Of a DNA stretch of 26,223 nt, positions 9,201 to 16,945 are shown piece after piece. Under the pieces are notes generated by a model. The model had not been told where the DNA came from and ran no database searches. It saw only the letters and a program-made list of their open reading frames with translations. The position numbers and the translations under genes were made by a program. Origin of the DNA: an uncultured Eubacteriales bacterium (GTDB lineage: Bacteria > Bacillota > Clostridia > Lachnospirales > CAG-274); the NCBI GenBank assembly GCA_905201505.1, contig CAJKOJ010000023.1:1-26223 (forward strand), given 5' to 3'. Every line of letters starts with the position of its first letter. Position 1 is the first letter of the stretch.

Positions 9201-10403
9201 CAGATTATAAGCCTTTAATTCAAATGTTTCACCTAAAGGAATTGAAGTATTATAGCTATTTAATGTAATATCAAATGATGGTGTATTTCCGTTAGTACCT
9301 GACGGATTCCAGTTATCGGCACCTCTTAATACATTATAAGGAGTAAAAGCCCTTGCCTGCTCCTCTGTAAGTATTTTTACAAAATCAGCTCTTAAACTCA
9401 AATCCATCAACTTGCCATTAGGATACATTGAGCCGTATTCCATAAATCTGACCTTATTTTTAACAGTATTTTCATCCCAAAGGCTAAAGCCTTTTTCATT
9501 TAAAATTTCAGGCATTGTACAGTTTATATAAACAGAGTTTGAGCCTGAATTAGGATAAGCACTGTCACACTGCCATGGTCTGCCTAAGTCAATTTTAGAT
9601 GAAAAATCTGCAGTGTATTCTTTATCTACGGTAAGTCTGCATTCATTAAATACATAACCAATGTTATACAGAGTAGTATTTGGTGCTGTAAAATGTCCGC
9701 CGTTTTTATAATATGCCATATTAAGATTACAATTATCAAAATATGCAGTAGCATCACCAAAAATAAAGTCTACTGTACCCTCAATATAACAATTTTTAAG
9801 ATATACTCTTGCAGGATTTGCTTCTCCTGATACCTGCTGTCCCTTGGAAGCACCTTTTAAATAAAGTGTATCCTGTCTACCAATCATTTTACAGTTATCA
9901 AGTACAATTTTATCCGCCATAGTTTCAAGAGCGACAGCCTGTACTTGCTTCCTAACATCATTATCAGGTTCATCTATGTTATAGGAATTAACAAATGTAA
10001 TATTTTCTGCTGTAAAGCCATCTGCACCTTCCTTTACAGTTACGGTAGCTGTTTTATCTGTACCATAATTTTTTAAAGGGTCAGGATGTCCGTTAGCTTT
10101 ATCGTATGTAATTATAACATCCTCTTTTTTACTTGTGTTTACAAATGAAATATAAGGCTTGTCAACTGTTACATCCTCATTGTAAACACCTGGGTTAATT
10201 CTTATGGTTGCTCTGAATTTTTCAGTAGGTGTATCCTTAATTGAATCAATGGCCTCCTGAATACTTTTATAGTCACAATCTCCGTCTTTGCCAACTGTTA
10301 TGGTAATTGCTTTTGATGCTGTATCAGCATATACCGGCAGTATGCCAAGTATCATTGATGCTGAAAGTACAGCACTAAGCAATCTTTTGTATTTTATCTT
10401 CAT
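6210..10403 (-). CDS. modular secreted pectinesterase / rhamnogalacturonan acetylesterase with SLH-like anchor
   Basis: Surface pectin-deesterifying enzyme, 1397 residues. A signal peptide (1-26, ending PVYA) is followed by: pectinesterase domain CE8 (about 30-370) with Q155, Q177-D178 in GRQDTLYLKG, the nucleophile D212 in GTVDFIFGDA, and R275/W277 in GRPW; a Big-2-like Ig domain (about 377-455); another Ig-like module (about 458-565); a LamG/concanavalin-like module (about 570-768); a CE12-type SGNH esterase (about 776-1032) with S785 in GDSTA, N852 in GTND and D1006/H1009 in DLTHYN; a second SGNH-like domain (about 1052-1270) lacking the catalytic Asp-His; and S-layer-homology-like repeats (about 1283-1397). 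An open frame runs to 10475, but AGGAGG 7 nt before the ATG at 10403 fixes the start. It removes methyl and acetyl esters from pectin, probably bound at the cell surface. No clear promoter was seen. Confidence 0.92.
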   Translation of the reverse strand: MKIKYKRLLSAVLSASMILGILPVYADTASKAITITVGKDGDCDYKSIQEAIDSIKDTPTEKFRATIRINPGVYNEDVTVDKPYISFVNTSKKEDVIITYDKANGHPDPLKNYGTDKTATVTVKEGADGFTAENITFVNSYNIDEPDNDVRKQVQAVALETMADKIVLDNCKMIGRQDTLYLKGASKGQQVSGEANPARVYLKNCYIEGTVDFIFGDATAYFDNCNLNMAYYKNGGHFTAPNTTLYNIGYVFNECRLTVDKEYTADFSSKIDLGRPWQCDSAYPNSGSNSVYINCTMPEILNEKGFSLWDENTVKNKVRFMEYGSMYPNGKLMDLSLRADFVKILTEEQARAFTPYNVLRGADNWNPSGTNGNTPSFDITLNSYNTSIPLGETFELKAYNLPMENEDKITYTSSDNSIADVDENGIITANKTGNAVIYAANESGIKSYTNVNVMAARTAVPEIESIAITNESKLIVGQKLIANYSYVLASDNSIDAAKLRWYAVKGNDKYVIKEGVGEYYSTYTVQPEDIGFNIMLEVYPGTVTTYGEYGSAESYTTASSVKAKGDEDGAVYRTNFDNLNDWETKGNWNSIDKYNNNFVTAGCSSDSNSFMSYSKGYNWDNILLKGRFRFNPERKGLGSDGFYNIYMNYSKDGSSYYVLKVGRGSNTKSLLLYLYKVVNGEETLLASDTTSLKNNILQNAGEDNPYFTIELSKKNDSLEMYFYVEGINKYLAVLSAKDNETLPAGTIAFEAGGDDNVILMDSLSVSENIIKDNSHKTKLYLMGDSTAVSYGDDNTIGGWGEYLVNYFDDDVEIINKAEGGRSARSYLNQGRLNEVLNEVTKGDYVFIQFGTNDQRTDENAFMEHAVMLGEPDENGIYPTMPAVKTKTPQYIYDFYKDTDYPYGETFYPYESGTFKWYMLQHVAAIKKTGATPVLLTPMCRLFFDSEGKIAPHFGENDGYIEAIRQLAEEEEIMCLDMYDITKKLYESYGVMTTQGLHNIKSDGTVDLTHYNKFGANIIASKMADAIKASGLPINKDIISSSVAVSKTDSLKTANLYVLGSTAAAGTDNSNMAVESGGFGDYLQKYLSTKINVKNLAVADATAKSYAYTDEYSTYINELSEGDYVILNFGENDADYIKSADNKYSYPSDNENAKDSFSYYLYNNYIKPAKEKKAVVIIITPMSERNFVNGEYVFKENPYIPNAVSMVQKYATYYVNLNNVTTELYKTMGEEGSKVLNAYSKESGIENKVLSKFGAELAAKKILTMMQQSSASLKDYINGEKLNKSEPMTRADFVTMVMKVINEDDSKAYNNFDDVTKGKYYENSIGLAKEKGIIKAVMGNNFKPEDIAMGDFAVETIKNVLDYKNVNADMSDVYNLLNGEISPEIGIWAVDKLYEVLN

Positions 10404-10462
10404 TATACTACCTCCTATTTTTACTCCTATAAATTTTAACATAAAATTGCAATATATACAAG

Positions 10463-10501
10463 CAAAAAAAAGCATTGAAACAGTGTAATTTCAATGCTTT
10501 T
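10463..10501 (-). terminator. intrinsic terminator after the PhoR-like kinase
   Basis: A perfect 13-bp stem (10468-10480 with 10489-10501, arm AAAAGCATTGAAA) has an 8-nt loop and is followed on the minus strand by eight T residues. It separates the two-component operon from the pectinesterase unit, so the latter needs its own promoter in 10404-10462. Confidence 0.93.
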
Positions 10502-10505
10502 AAAG

Positions 10506-12233
10506 TTAAATATTAAGATCCAGTTTTATAGTTGTTCCCTTATCTACTTCGCTTTCAAGAGTGATAACTCCGTTATAGTAATTTACTATATGTTTAACTA
10601 TAGCAAGTCCAAGTCCGGTGCCGCCTATTTTTTTGCTCCGTCCTTTATCAACTCTGTAAAACCGTTCAAATACTCTGTTTTGTGCTACCTTTGGTATACC
10701 TATGCCTGTATCGCTTACTTCAATGCAAATTTTATTGTTTACATAAGCCACTGTTACAAAAACTTTACCGTCCTTGACATTATACTTTATTGCATTTGAA
10801 ATTAGGTTATTAAATAATATTGCAAATTTTGATTTTTCCTCTGTCAGTATTATATCATTACATAAAACATTTATATCAATATTATTTTCTTTAAGCATAG
10901 GTTCAAATTCTTGTATCATTTCATCAAGCATTGACTTTATATTAAACTCTGTTTTGTCTTGTTTGCCATTGCCTGATTCTATACGGGAAATTGAAAGTAT
11001 GTCATTGATAAGTGATGTAATATTGTCACTTTCTTTTTTTATACGCATTAGAAAGTCTTTTCTTTGCTCAGCACTGTATTCAATACCACTTGTAAGAAGT
11101 TCTGAATATCCTTTAATTGATGTAATGGGTGTTTTAAGTTCGTGAGAAGCATTTGCAAAGAAATTTTGACGCATTTCCTCGTTTTTTCTGTCTGTTGTAA
11201 CATCAATAAGTAGAATAATGGCACCACCGTGATTTCTTTCAATTACACCTTTCATTACCCTTGAAACATGTACAGCAATTATTCTTTCATCTTCAAGTGT
11301 AATATCAAATATACTTTCTTTTCTTATATTTATTGCCTCATCTACTGCATCAATTATATCCATATTTCTTGTATAATGAATTATATTCAAATTTTTCTGT
11401 TTATTATTACACTCAAATATTTCTCTTGCAGCATCATTTATTCCTATCACATTTTTATTATGGTCAATAAACACAAGACCGTCTTTCATATTATCAAGTA
11501 TATATTCTGTTCTTCTGTTTATCTCCTTAATACTTGCCATAGCTTTATCAATTCTTTCAGACAATGTGTTTATTGCCTTGGCAATGTCATTTAATTCTCT
11601 GTATTCATAAGTTTTAAGTTTTAAGTCGCAACCACTCTGTATTTTTAAAAGTTCTGTTGTAAGCTCACTTAAAGGTTCTGTGATTTTTTTTGCTGTTCTT
11701 CTGCTGGCAAGCATAGCAAGCAAAAGAGTAATTATTGTTGTTATAATTATAGTAGGCAAAAGAGTTTTAACAAATATTAATTTATTGCTGTAGGGTATTG
11801 CCAACCTTATTATATTTTTACCATCTGCTGACCTTTTTGCGACATAAAGCATATTCATCTTTAATGAATTTGAATACCTTACATTTACTCCGGTTCTGCC
11901 TTCTTCTGCAGTTATAAATTCAGGTCTGTTGCTGTGATTTTCAGGACTGCTTAATTTCTTGTCTGTTTCAGCAATTACATTTCCGTTTTTTGATATAACT
12001 GTAATTCTTGATTTTTTTAATTGTATAAAAGGGTAAACACTGTCTATAACTGTTTGTACATCAGCTTCTGAATTGCTGTCAATACGGTTGTCCAGTTCAT
12101 TTATAATGTTAATCATACTTAACTTTGTTTCATCTAAATTATAACTGCTGTATAAATATGAGAAAATTGCAGAGTAAATTGCAAGAGCCATTAATACAAT
12201 TGCTACAATTCTTTTATATATTGCTTTAGACAT
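10506..12233 (-). CDS. phoR: PhoR/WalK-type sensor histidine kinase
   Basis: Sensor kinase of 575 residues with a standard PhoR/ResE layout: membrane helix about 8-28, extracytoplasmic domain of about 125 residues, second helix about 157-178, HAMP (about 179-232), PAS (about 240-345), HisKA with His364 in NASHELKTPITSIKGYSE, and an HATPase domain with SRIESG, an N box (FNNLISNAIKYN), DTGIGIP and GGTGLGLAIVKHIV. All catalytic motifs are present. Start ATG at 12233, 4 nt after the regulator's stop, with AAGGA in the regulator's last codons as ribosome site. A perfect terminator follows. The closest named paralogues are PhoR, ResE and WalK. PhoR is favoured because of the regulator pairing, but no phosphate-transport gene is in the window, so the symbol is tentative. 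Confidence 0.9.
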   Translation of the reverse strand: MSKAIYKRIVAIVLMALAIYSAIFSYLYSSYNLDETKLSMINIINELDNRIDSNSEADVQTVIDSVYPFIQLKKSRITVISKNGNVIAETDKKLSSPENHSNRPEFITAEEGRTGVNVRYSNSLKMNMLYVAKRSADGKNIIRLAIPYSNKLIFVKTLLPTIIITTIITLLLAMLASRRTAKKITEPLSELTTELLKIQSGCDLKLKTYEYRELNDIAKAINTLSERIDKAMASIKEINRRTEYILDNMKDGLVFIDHNKNVIGINDAAREIFECNNKQKNLNIIHYTRNMDIIDAVDEAINIRKESIFDITLEDERIIAVHVSRVMKGVIERNHGGAIILLIDVTTDRKNEEMRQNFFANASHELKTPITSIKGYSELLTSGIEYSAEQRKDFLMRIKKESDNITSLINDILSISRIESGNGKQDKTEFNIKSMLDEMIQEFEPMLKENNIDINVLCNDIILTEEKSKFAILFNNLISNAIKYNVKDGKVFVTVAYVNNKICIEVSDTGIGIPKVAQNRVFERFYRVDKGRSKKIGGTGLGLAIVKHIVNYYNGVITLESEVDKGTTIKLDLNI

Positions 12234-12237
12234 AATA

Positions 12238-12915
12238 TTAATCCTTACTTATCCTGTAGCCCATACCTCTTATGGTTTTTATGTAATCCCCGGCAGAGCC
12301 AATTTTTTGTCTTAGTGTTCTTATGTGTATGTCAATGGTTCTTGTTTCTCCTGTATATTCATATCCCCATATTTTATTAAGAAGTTCATCCCTTGTAACA
12401 ACTCTGTTGGTATTGTCAATTAAATAAACCAACAACTCATATTCCTTAAATGTCAGCATAACATGGATGTCATTTACAAACACTTCTCTTGTGTCTGTGT
12501 TTATTTTAAGTATACCCATTTCTTTATAGTTTGTTTCAGCCTCATCATTTCGCCTTAACTGTGAACGCACTCTGGCCATAAGTTCCATAACACTGAATGG
12601 CTTAGTTACATAATCATCTGCTCCGCTGTCAAGACCGATTATTTTATCAACTTCACTATCTTTTGCTGTCAGTATAATTATAGGCAATTTTTTGTATTTA
12701 CTATTTTCCCTTAGTTTTTTTACTGCCTCTGTCCCCTGCATTCCGGGAAGCATAAGGTCAAATACAGCAAGGTCAGCTCTGACATTTTTCATTGCTTCCA
12801 AGGCTTCTTCTGCTGTTTCAAAATCATATACTTTATGATTATACCCCTCAAGAGCTACCTTGATAAGTTCTCTTATACTTTCATCATCTTCTGTAATAAA
12901 TATATTTTTACTCAA
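12238..12915 (-). CDS. phoB: PhoB/PhoP-type response regulator
   Basis: OmpR-family transcription factor, 225 residues. Receiver domain about 1-120 with the acidic pair D10-D11, phospho-acceptor D53 in AVFDLMLPGMQG, the switch Thr in ILTAKDSE and the conserved Lys in VTKPFS; winged-helix domain about 130-225 with TRTIDIHIRTLRQKIG and a GMGYRI ending. The start is TTG at 12915 with AAGGAGG 7 nt upstream; no ATG fits. The kinase gene follows after 4 nt. Upstream lies a TATAAT -10 with three PHO-box-like repeats, compatible with autoregulation. Assignment to phosphate control rests on overall resemblance and is not proven by context. Confidence 0.9.
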   Translation of the reverse strand: MSKNIFITEDDESIRELIKVALEGYNHKVYDFETAEEALEAMKNVRADLAVFDLMLPGMQGTEAVKKLRENSKYKKLPIIILTAKDSEVDKIIGLDSGADDYVTKPFSVMELMARVRSQLRRNDEAETNYKEMGILKINTDTREVFVNDIHVMLTFKEYELLVYLIDNTNRVVTRDELLNKIWGYEYTGETRTIDIHIRTLRQKIGSAGDYIKTIRGMGYRISKD

Positions 12916-12957
12916 TTAAAAACCTCCTTACAAAAGCTAAACTCACTTTACACCACC

Positions 12958-13022
12958 ATTATACAATAATAAAACAAATTTTTATACGTTTATATGTATA
13001 TTTAATGTAAAATTTAAGTAAA
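12958..13022 (-). promoter_or_regulatory. promoter with PHO-box-like direct repeats upstream of the PhoB-like regulator
   Basis: The minus strand shows a perfect TATAAT at 12963-12958 without a recognisable -35 hexamer. Further upstream, TTTACT (13022-13017), TTTACA (13011-13006) and TATACA (13000-12995) repeat every 11 bp. The Firmicute PHO box is TT(A/C/T)ACA repeats separated by about 5 bp, so this fits binding of tandem phosphorylated PhoP-like dimers and possible autoregulation. AT-richness makes chance matches easy. Confidence 0.4.
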
Positions 13023-13047
13023 ATATTAAATTTACTTAAATTTTACA
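13006..13047. repeat. 17-bp inverted repeat between gerC and the PhoB-like regulator
   Basis: Arms 13006-13022 and 13031-13047 are perfect reverse complements (core GTAAAATTTAAGTAAA) around an 8-nt loop. It starts 6 nt beyond the gerC stop and could end the ger transcript, but no T-run follows on the minus strand. It also contains two of the PHO-box-like repeats. Confidence 0.7.
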
Positions 13048-13052
13048 CTATT

Positions 13053-13607
13053 CTATCCTATTACTATATTTTCATTTTCAATTTTAACATCAGGCAGTTC
13101 TATTTGTTTATGTCTGCTGTAATAATCCATTAATCTGTCAAGATCAAACTTATTTTTATCTTCAAAATAACTGTATATATATTCAGATGCACTGTCATCG
13201 TTGTTTTTGCCTTCAAGTATTTTTTTAGGCTCATTCGCACTTACAATTATTGTATCTCTGCTTATATCAATATTTTTACTAAAGTAATTTATAAGTTCTT
13301 CATAATTATCAAAATTATTTGACAGAACAAATACCTTGTTATGACCTAAAAAAAGTTCTCCTTTTGTCTTGTTATTTATATCTGTCATTGCTTCACTGAT
13401 AGAATTCCCCTTGCCGGTGTAAATATTTTCTTCGGTATTAGAACTGTCTTCGCCGCCTGCAAGCTTTGCAACTGCTGCTGTCACATCATACCCGTCATCT
13501 TTATCTATGCCTATAGCCATAACATAATCCCTGTTTTCAAGCTCATTTTTACTTTGACAGCCTGTAAGCAAAAGAGCAGTCAAAACAATAAACACATATT
13601 TACTCAA
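13053..13607 (-). CDS. gerC: GerC-family spore germination lipoprotein, N-terminal domain only
   Basis: C subunit of the Ger nutrient receptor, 184 residues, whereas family members usually run to about 350-400. The lipobox LLLTGC gives a lipidated Cys17 on the outer face of the spore inner membrane. The following GerC N-terminal domain is recognisable (ELENRDYVMAIGID, GHNKVFVLSN). The sequence ends at KIENENIVIG followed by TAG, where full-length proteins continue into the second domain; no C-terminal domain sequence was found in any frame before the next gene. The start is TTG at 13607, with AGGAGG at 13615-13620, and overlaps the gerB stop by 8 nt. Either a truncated, perhaps non-functional, subunit or a naturally short variant. 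Confidence 0.85.
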   Translation of the reverse strand: MSKYVFIVLTALLLTGCQSKNELENRDYVMAIGIDKDDGYDVTAAVAKLAGGEDSSNTEENIYTGKGNSISEAMTDINNKTKGELFLGHNKVFVLSNNFDNYEELINYFSKNIDISRDTIIVSANEPKKILEGKNNDDSASEYIYSYFEDKNKFDLDRLMDYYSRHKQIELPDVKIENENIVIG

Positions 13608-14586
13608 TTTTGTTCCTCCTGAATATATAAATTAACGGAATTACCGCTACTGTTAAAAATCCCGCTATAATCTGCAAAAAGCAATAAGTTCTTATTGCCC
13701 TTGTCTCACCGTTATAGAATGAAGCAAATACAAATGTAAATGCCATAAGAAGCAAAGTTCCCAACCTACGGTTAATATTCATTGCTTTCATATATTCAAC
13801 TGTTGTTGTAAAATAAATAAATATAGATACCAATGCACTTATTATCCATAATGATATAAATATACCTTCCTGCCTTTTTATAAAGACATTTGGCAAGTCA
13901 GTAACATACATTATTTCAAACAGAGGATATCTGACCTTGTCTGTTCCGCTTGCTCCCAATTTTCCTATTACTATGGCAGTAATAATAAAAATAAGAATAA
14001 ATCCTGAAATACAGCCTTTAATAACTCCTCTGTTCTTTTCCTTTATATAAGGTTTTAAAAGTATCAATATTTCAGCTATATTTATAATAAGTCCAAGAGC
14101 ACAGCCTCTTACAGCATTTGACATATTTATTCCTGATGTTAAATTACCAATTTCTATATCTGACACAGACATAGCATATACATATATAATACCTGCAACA
14201 ATAAACCAAAACAACATTTGACTTATTCTTGCAATTGCTTCAATACCTTTCCATGCAGCGTATCCTGCTACAAGCACAATTATCAATACAATTTTATAAG
14301 TTACAGTATCATTAAGCATAACATTTTTTACTGCATCGGCAAGAATTTTTGTCAAAAGTATTCCTACAAGTATATTTTTAACTGAATATATAAAGCAAAG
14401 ATATTTCCCTTTTTCTATATTTATATCGGAGTATACTGCAGCAATACACAGCAAAAAACCTACAGCTAAAGTAAATAGCAGCTCCCAAATGCTTTTTATA
14501 ATCATAGGTATAATTAATATTTCAAAACCCAATGCAGCAATAATAATTAAAGCCTGTATTTGAGCAATTGATATTTTTCTATTCAT
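13600..14586 (-). CDS. gerB: GerB-family spore germination permease
   Basis: Membrane B subunit of the Ger receptor, an APC-superfamily transporter-like protein (Spore_permease family), 328 residues with about ten hydrophobic helices. By family analogy it binds the germinant (amino acid or other nutrient) in the spore inner membrane. The frame extends to 14601, but GAGGAGG 6 nt before the ATG at 14584-14586 selects MNRKISIAQ. It overlaps the gerA stop by 8 nt, and its own stop is overlapped by gerC, so the three are translated as a coupled set. The ligand cannot be predicted. Confidence 0.92.
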   Translation of the reverse strand: MNRKISIAQIQALIIIAALGFEILIIPMIIKSIWELLFTLAVGFLLCIAAVYSDINIEKGKYLCFIYSVKNILVGILLTKILADAVKNVMLNDTVTYKIVLIIVLVAGYAAWKGIEAIARISQMLFWFIVAGIIYVYAMSVSDIEIGNLTSGINMSNAVRGCALGLIINIAEILILLKPYIKEKNRGVIKGCISGFILIFIITAIVIGKLGASGTDKVRYPLFEIMYVTDLPNVFIKRQEGIFISLWIISALVSIFIYFTTTVEYMKAMNINRRLGTLLLMAFTFVFASFYNGETRAIRTYCFLQIIAGFLTVAVIPLIYIFRRNKIE

Positions 14587-16051
14587 CTGCATCCTCCTCA
14601 AGCTTTTTATAAAAGTGGGATTCTTTACGGTGTTTATATGGGAACCTGAATATAGTATCTTTTACTTTATCATACTCATTTTCATTTACTCCGCTGAATG
14701 GTGCTACGTAACTTACACCAAAGCTCTCAAGAGCAGCAATGTGCAGAAGTACAAATATAAGTCCTGTAACAAAACCAAATAAGCCTGCTATTGCTGACAT
14801 AAATATTATAAAATATTTTATAAGCCTGTATGCAGAAACTAAAGCAATATTGGGAATAGCAAAACTGCATATTGCTGTAATTGAAATTATTATTACTGCC
14901 ATAGGACTAACAAGATTTGCATCCACAGCAGCCTGACCAATTATTATACCACCTACAATACCAAGGGTACTTCCTATAGACGCAGGTATTCTTGTACCGG
15001 CTTCCCTTAAAGCCTCAAAAACCAATTCTAATATGACTATTTCAACTACTGTTGGCAAAGGTACTTTCTGCCTTGCTGCTGCCATAGTAAGTACAAGCTC
15101 AGTAGGAAGCATAGATGGATTGTACAGAGTTGCTGCAATATATAGCCCCGGAAGTGCAAATGCCATAAAACCTGCAATATATCTTATAATTCTTATAAAT
15201 GACATTATCTCCCAGCGTTGGTAATAATCCTCTGATGCCTGATAAAAACTTGCAAGAACGGTAGGCAGCATTATTACAAATGGGCTTGTATCAAGAACTA
15301 AAACAATTCTTCCTTCCGCAAGACTTGCAGCCGCTTTATCCGGACGTTCTGTCAGCTGAAGCTGAGGAAATGGTGAATATTGATCTTTCTCCAGATACTG
15401 CTCTAAAAAGCCGCTGTCATATATCATATCAACATCAATATTGTCAATCATATTTTTTATTTTATTTACCAATCTCTTGTCAGCTATATTTTCCATATAC
15501 ATTATTGCTACGTCTGTCTGACTGATTTTGCCGACTTTTTTCTGTACACACTTTAAATCTGTACTTCGTATTCTTCTCCTGATAAGGACAGTATTTATTC
15601 TTATAGATTCTGCAAAAGCCTCCTGGGGTCCCTGAACTGCAATTTCCGTTTCGGGCTTATCCACACCTCTTTTAGGAAATCCTTTTGATGAAATAATCAA
15701 TATTTTATCTGAATTTTCAATCAATATCAGGGTATTTCCGCTCATTACTTCAAGTATAGCATCATCAATGTTTTTAGCTTCCTTTATGTCTGCTGTAGTA
15801 ACGCCCCCGTTTACAAGCAAATCATAAGGCTGTGAAAAATCAACCTCTTTATTCGGAGGTGAAATTCTGACACTGACCATAAAATTCTTAATTATTTCTT
15901 CTTCAAGCAAATTACGGTTTACCATATCATCAATGTATGTTATAAAGACATTTATTTCTCTGTGTGCACCTACAGGAAATTCTCTTTTAACAATGTCGCC
16001 CCAGTCCTTGAATTTATCTTCAACATATTTTTTGTTTTCTTTATAGGACAT
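14579..16051 (-). CDS. gerA: GerA-family spore germination receptor subunit
   Basis: A subunit of the nutrient germinant receptor, 490 residues, normal length. A hydrophilic N-terminal domain (about 1-270) carries the family hallmarks QLTERPDKAAASLAEGR and SEDYYQRW; the C-terminal half (about 275-460) has four to five membrane helices including EAGTRIPASIG. First gene of gerA-gerB-gerC, as in known receptor operons, and normally transcribed in the forespore by sigma-G; I could not find a convincing sigma-G promoter. Its Shine-Dalgarno (GGGGTGA) lies in the 3' arm of a hairpin just upstream, about 8 nt from the ATG. The stop overlaps gerB. Confidence 0.94.
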   Translation of the reverse strand: MSYKENKKYVEDKFKDWGDIVKREFPVGAHREINVFITYIDDMVNRNLLEEEIIKNFMVSVRISPPNKEVDFSQPYDLLVNGGVTTADIKEAKNIDDAILEVMSGNTLILIENSDKILIISSKGFPKRGVDKPETEIAVQGPQEAFAESIRINTVLIRRRIRSTDLKCVQKKVGKISQTDVAIMYMENIADKRLVNKIKNMIDNIDVDMIYDSGFLEQYLEKDQYSPFPQLQLTERPDKAAASLAEGRIVLVLDTSPFVIMLPTVLASFYQASEDYYQRWEIMSFIRIIRYIAGFMAFALPGLYIAATLYNPSMLPTELVLTMAAARQKVPLPTVVEIVILELVFEALREAGTRIPASIGSTLGIVGGIIIGQAAVDANLVSPMAVIIISITAICSFAIPNIALVSAYRLIKYFIIFMSAIAGLFGFVTGLIFVLLHIAALESFGVSYVAPFSGVNENEYDKVKDTIFRFPYKHRKESHFYKKLEEDADE

Positions 16052-16054
16052 AAA

Positions 16055-16095
16055 AAAATCACCCCTATTTTATTTTTACAAATAAAGGTGATTTT
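16055..16095 (-). terminator. hairpin after uppP containing the gerA ribosome site
   Basis: In minus-strand RNA, 16095-16080 pairs with 16070-16055 over 16 bp, including two G-U pairs, with a 9-nt loop and a run of seven U directly after it. This looks like the intrinsic terminator of uppP. The AGGGGTGA in its 3' arm is the only ribosome site for gerA, whose ATG follows at 16051. Confidence 0.65.
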
Positions 16096-16107
16096 ATTCA
16101 GTATTTA

Positions 16108-16935
16108 TTATCTTATTAAATTAAAATAAATTAATACAATAATACCTAAAGCTATTCTGTAATAACCGAAAATTTTAAAACTGTTCTTTTTAATATAGCT
16201 TAATAAGAACTTAATAGCCAGTACAGATATAATAAACGATATCAACATACCAACAATAAGCATTACAAATTCATAAAGGTTTGGCACACCAAACTTAACA
16301 AGTTTTAACAAACTGGCACCAAACATAACCGGTATAGCAAGGAAAAATGTAAATTCGGTAGCAACATATCTTGTAGTACCAAGTAACAAACCACCTATAA
16401 TAGTTGAGCCTGAACGGGATGTACCCGGAATAAGTGATAGTACCTGAAACAAGCCAATACCAACAGCAGTTTTTAATGGCAGCTTGTCTAAATTTTTACA
16501 CTTAATACTGTCTTTGCTTCTTTTGCTTTCTATAACTATAAATGCCACACCATATACAATAAGGGCTATTGCTACAACTGTTGGATTAAAGAAATGCTCA
16601 TCCATCCAATCATCAAGCAAAAGTCCGATTACTGCTGCAGGAATGCAGGCAATAATTACTTTCAGCCATAAGTTCACAGTATTCATTTTTTCATTCTCTG
16701 TCTTCTTTTTATCAAATGGGTTAAGCTTGTTAAAATATATAACAACTACCGCCATAATTGCACCTAACTGAATAACTACATTAAACATCTCCATAAATCT
16801 GTCTGTACTTATATATCCTATAAGTTCCTGAATGATTATAAGATGTCCTGTACTGCTTATGGGAAGCCATTCGGTAATGCCCTCCACAATACCTAAAATT
16901 ATCGTTCTAATTAAATCATGTAAAAACGTTATCAT
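16108..16935 (-). CDS. uppP: undecaprenyl-diphosphatase (BacA/UppP)
   Basis: Membrane phosphatase that converts undecaprenyl diphosphate to undecaprenyl phosphate, recycling the lipid carrier for peptidoglycan and teichoic acid synthesis; overexpression gives bacitracin resistance. The 275-residue length is typical. Both signature motifs are intact: E18 and E22 in GIVEGITEWLPISSTGH, with S28 and H31, and PGTSRSGST with Arg174. About eight membrane helices follow. Start ATG at 16935 with AAGGAG 6 nt upstream. Ten nt separate it from the upstream GHL10-like gene, implying co-transcription, and a hairpin with a T-run ends the unit. Confidence 0.96.
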   Translation of the reverse strand: MITFLHDLIRTIILGIVEGITEWLPISSTGHLIIIQELIGYISTDRFMEMFNVVIQLGAIMAVVVIYFNKLNPFDKKKTENEKMNTVNLWLKVIIACIPAAVIGLLLDDWMDEHFFNPTVVAIALIVYGVAFIVIESKRSKDSIKCKNLDKLPLKTAVGIGLFQVLSLIPGTSRSGSTIIGGLLLGTTRYVATEFTFFLAIPVMFGASLLKLVKFGVPNLYEFVMLIVGMLISFIISVLAIKFLLSYIKKNSFKIFGYYRIALGIIVLIYFNLIR

Positions 16936-16945
16936 AACTATCTCC

